Source of the DNA: Spirogloea muscicola
Taxonomy: Eukaryota > Streptophyta > Zygnematophyceae > Spirogloeales > Spirogloeaceae
NCBI GenBank assembly: GCA_009602725.1
Contig: WELB01000024.1
Coordinates: 408,891 to 461,002, forward strand
Length of the DNA stretch: 52,112 nucleotides
Direction: 5' to 3'
Under the pieces are notes generated by a model. It was given only the letters and a program-made list of their open reading frames with translations, was not told where the DNA came from and ran no database searches. This document shows positions 49,094 through 52,112 of the stretch, in pieces. Made by a program: the position numbers and the translations under genes. The number at the start of each line of letters is the position of its first letter. Position 1 is the stretch's first letter.

Positions 49094-50162
49094 ATGGTCG
49101 CAAGCTCCGCGGCGGCGTCCGCCGTCGCTGCCGGGGTCGCTATGACAAGCCCCTGCGAGCAGCTGCAGTCGATCCTCGCGCGGATGCACAGCCGGGTGCC
49201 CGCCGCAATAGCCTGCGGCAGCGCCGCTGCTGCGCTGCGCTTGCATTGGGCAGGCCACAGCCTGCAGCAGCTCGCCGCCGCCGCCGCTGCCGCCGCTGCC
49301 CCACCTCACTCGCCCTCAGTGAGCTCTCTCCAATGCCACTGCAGCCGACGTTCTGCACTGTTGTTAAGCGTACGACGACCAGTGAAGCGCTGTCAACGCT
49401 GCCATTGCTGGTGCCACTTCCACCGCCCCCAACAGCTCTGAGCTTGGAGGCTGCCTACCAGGTGAGCGCCAGCCGCCATTGTATATCTGGTGGCGCAGGC
49501 GGAGAAGCTGCATGCCCGCAGCGCTGCTGTGAAGCCGAGAGCTGACAGCGGACCTGTTTTGCTGATGCTGCTACAGCTCACCCTGGTGGCCATCACAGCT
49601 AAGGCTCGCGGCTATGGAGATGAGGGTGCAGCCAGTGAGGTGGCGGCTCAGTTGCTGCCAGCGACGACAACCACTGCGGCAGGTGTTGACGACCCGGCGG
49701 CACACTGACGACAACTTTGATGCAGCAGGTCGCACCTTGGCACAGGGCAGCATGCGGCTGGCCGCGACTGCAGGTCGGACAGGACCAGCGGCAGTAGCCG
49801 CCGTGGCCGTGCTGAGCGGCGAGCAGGAGCGCTGCTCAGAGAGTGGCTGTGGCAGCGGGCCACCGAGGGCCCGGCGGAAGCAACGGCGCAGGGCACCGGC
49901 AAGGTACGTCAACGACGCTGAGGAGTTGTATGCTGGCCATGGCCATAACAAGGGAAGCAGCTACAGCAGAGGCCACTCTCAGAGTGGTGGCACCATTGGT
50001 CCGCCCCTGGGGGTGGCCGCTGAGTGGCGATGCATCGGGCGGCAGTTGCGTGTGCTGTCTGCGCTGGTGCCGCGCGGTAGCGACGTGCCACCTGACGTCA
50101 TGCTCGGCCGCACGATCACCTATTTGGCACGCCTGCAAGGCGAGCTCGCCGCTTTCCAATGA
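49094..50162 (+). CDS. Unidentified protein, possible atypical helix-loop-helix C-terminus
   Basis: Exon 1 (49094-49318) starts MVASSAAASAVAAGVAMTSP and contains CEQLQSILARMHSRVPAAIA and an Ala tract. Exon 2 (49345-49461, PTFCTVVKRTTTSEALSTLP LLVPLPPPP) joins in phase 0, and a third starts at 49499 (AEKLHARSAA). The 3' end (stop at 50160-50162) reads LRVLSALVPRGSDVPPDVML GRTITYLARLQGELAAF, preceded by basic RARRKQRRR across a possible GTACGT intron. That resembles helix 1-end/loop/helix 2 of plant atypical bHLH proteins (IBH1/UPB1 type). The middle exons are not resolved and the two ends could belong to different genes. Confidence 0.4.
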
Positions 50163-50947
50163 GGGCAGTGGCGCCACATCAACGTCGCTGGCCAGCACAC
50201 AGCCGCCACAGCCGGCGCCGCTGACACTGCCACTGTCGCCTTGCAAGTTGCAGCTGCAGAATCAGGTGATCGGGATTGCATGCCAGCTGCCGCAGCCTTA
50301 CCAGTCATTAGTGCCTGGCAGCCAGTATCTATAGCTGTCAATCACCTGGTGCCGCCAGTCCCAACCCACCCTGGGTCATGCCTGCCATAGGCAGTCAGTC
50401 CACTATCAACTATGGCGCTGCCCAAAAGCTGATGCCGTTGCCGGCATAGACCAACATGACTTCTACGGCGCGTCTGAGCATGTAGGCGGTCCGCAAACGA
50501 AGTGTAAGCTCCAGTTAGCAACAGCCCATAGGGCGGCGCTGCAGACGCCTTCACTGGGCAAATTAGCAGGCCAGCAAAGGCATGACAATCCTTCCACTGA
50601 CGGGCGGCCATGCCGCCTGGATGAAAAGTAGAAGCACCTCCCTTGGTAGTTCAGTGTGTCTGTTTACAACTGCTGTGGGCGCCGCCACCCCCGTCTGTCC
50701 AGTGCACCTGGCCACCGCAGACCACTGCCGGTGTATCTGTAGGACCTGTGTGCAGCGCAAGGAGGTGTGAGCAGATTGTAAATGAACATGCATTTACGAA
50801 TGCCAGGGCAGATTGGTCGTGGCAGCTTGCGAGACGTTTCCAGCAGCTCTGCAGCTCACCAAGGGAGCTGCCGCCACCCCCGCTGTGCAGCACAGCCGCT
50901 GCCGCCATCGCCGCTGCCTGCGGCAGTCGTCGCTTGCACCAGCGCCC
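50163..50947. other. Convergent 3' spacer before RRP45
   Basis: Between the stop of the plus-strand gene and the stop of RRP45. Frames here on both strands are Ala/Pro/Arg-rich shadows; no exon, RNA gene or repeat recognised. Confidence 0.4.
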
Positions 50948-52112
50948 TCATCTGCTACCCTTCTCCTCAATGCACTTGCCCTCGGTGATGCCCTCAGCAT
51001 CCATATCAGAGAGACCGTCCCCTTTCCCTGCGCTTTGGGGTGCTGGCGCGTGGCGCCGCACCTTGCGTTGTGCCCTTGCCACGTCCAAGGCATCTACCTG
51101 ATTCCCAGGCCACAGCAACATTTGAGGAACCACTAAGCCCCATGTTGTATAAGTCCAGAGCACACAATTTGATAGTTACTGCAGGTGCGGCGCTGGCGCC
51201 GGGCCACAGACCTGCTTCCGGAGCTGAGCGGCAATGTCGGTGGCGCGGCCAGCGGCGATGCGCATGCAGCGCAGTACCTGGGCCGGTGGCACGCCAGCGC
51301 CGCCAGCCTTCTGGACAGCACACACCTCACCTTGCGTGTTGAGTGACAACGTCAGGCGCGCTCCGGCTGCTGCCTCCTCCTTGATACTGGGGTCCAGCAC
51401 CTGCGCCACAGCACCCGGCACAAATAAGATCCCAAGCTACAATGTCAAGAGGTGAAGACTATATTTCAACATAGATCCTGATGACCAACAGAATAAGAAT
51501 AGCCATTGTGAAGAAAACCTTCTGTGATTGTTCAACCCAAGGCCAGTTCTGAAGGCTCGAACACACATAAATGAAAGCATCACTTTCTCCGTGCCAGTGT
51601 CAGGCTGAGGGGCAGTGGGGCTGCGCTTACGATGAGGTCGCCCTCGTCACCGAAAAAGGCAAAGGTGACGGCAACGGGCAGGTGGTGCAACGTCAGAGGT
51701 ATCGGGTCACGGTCCTGCATCGCGCAAGCTGGCAGACGTCATGTGCTCGGCGCGCTGCCACTACCAAAGGAGGAGGGCTCGGCTGCCATTGGCGAAGGGG
51801 TGAAGCACTCACACTGCACTTACCTCCGGGGCGTGCACGATGACAGACTGGCCGTCCTCGCCGCCAAGTGAGCACTCGGGCCGCCGGAAAGAGAGCAGCG
51901 CTGCCAATGCTGCGATGTTGGCGGCATCGACGAGGTTCCTGACAAGGTGCACACGTGAGACACGATGAGGATGGAAGCACGCACAGAGAAGGCGCAAAGG
52001 AGAGGATAAAGGACGTGGCAAGGAGAGGTAGCGAGGAGAGGAGGAGGGGGAGGGGAAGAGGGAGAGGGAGGGAGAGAGGGAGGGAGAGAGAGAGAGGGAG
52101 TGGAGAGGGAGG
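50948..52112 (-). CDS. RRP45: Exosome complex subunit RRP45 (RNase PH-like), 3' part
   Basis: A ring subunit of the RNA exosome, needed for 3'-5' RNA processing and decay. Four minus-strand exons join in frame: 51824-51938 (NLVDAANIAALAALLSFRRP ECSLGGEDGQSVIVH), 51631-51714 (DPIPLTLHHLPVAVTFAFFG DEGDLI), 51212-51400 (VLDPSIKEEAAAGARLTLSL, EVCAVQKAGGAGVPPAQVLR) and 50948-51097 (VDALDVARAQRKVRRHAP to the stop), 178 residues in all. The order and motifs match the second half of plant RRP45/human EXOSC9, including the DPS..EEA block and the short basic C-terminal tail. The N-terminal half lies beyond the right edge. Confidence 0.92.
52017..52112. repeat. Purine-rich (GA/GGA)n microsatellite
   Basis: The window ends in almost pure AG/GGA sequence on the plus strand, within an intron or upstream part of RRP45. 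A polypyrimidine tract on the gene's coding strand. Confidence 0.8.

Overview
The window is nuclear DNA from a green alga (Chlorophyta; a trebouxiophyte-like genome is plausible, but the species cannot be read off the sequence). The reasons are a plastid-type pyruvate dehydrogenase E2, dense short GT-AG introns, a plant-type peroxisomal polyamine oxidase ending in SRL, an interstitial TTTAGGG-like tract, and GC-rich (GCC)n gene starts. Single N bases at 18520, 23757 and 31246 and a 122-base T run at the left edge indicate a draft assembly.

Left half (1-23 kb), ordinary genes: plastid dihydrolipoamide acetyltransferase (+, start missing); a SLC25A32/FOLT-type mitochondrial carrier (-) convergent with it; SF3B1, the U2 snRNP branch-site factor (-); a divergently transcribed peroxisomal polyamine oxidase (+); and a small WW-domain membrane protein (-). 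The exon chains of the E2, carrier and oxidase models, built by hand, keep frame across every junction.

Right half (21.8-49 kb), accessory region: a dense graveyard of 5'-truncated non-LTR retrotransposons in both orientations, with one long intact reverse transcriptase/restriction-like-endonuclease ORF (45.4-48.3 kb). At least four diverged families (called A-D here) share the same C-terminal domain and a 3' hairpin built on GGGCTGG...CCAGCCC. The region also holds a ~700-bp inverted duplication (26.4/28.9 kb) and a ~570-bp near-palindrome (39.5-40.1 kb) able to fold into a long hairpin RNA. Embedded in it is a secreted leucine-rich-repeat protein gene (31.3-38.3 kb) whose LRR exons each carry one repeat in the same intron phase, followed by an SPPPP linker and a chain of cysteine-rich exon modules.

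Right edge (49-52 kb): an unidentified gene with a possible helix-loop-helix end (+), convergent with the 3' half of the exosome subunit RRP45 (-), which runs off the window.

The host genes are unrelated housekeeping functions (plastid carbon metabolism, cofactor transport, splicing, polyamine catabolism, RNA decay) with no operon-like logic. The most unusual content is the retrotransposon family structure, the hairpin locus, and the exon-modular LRR/cysteine protein.
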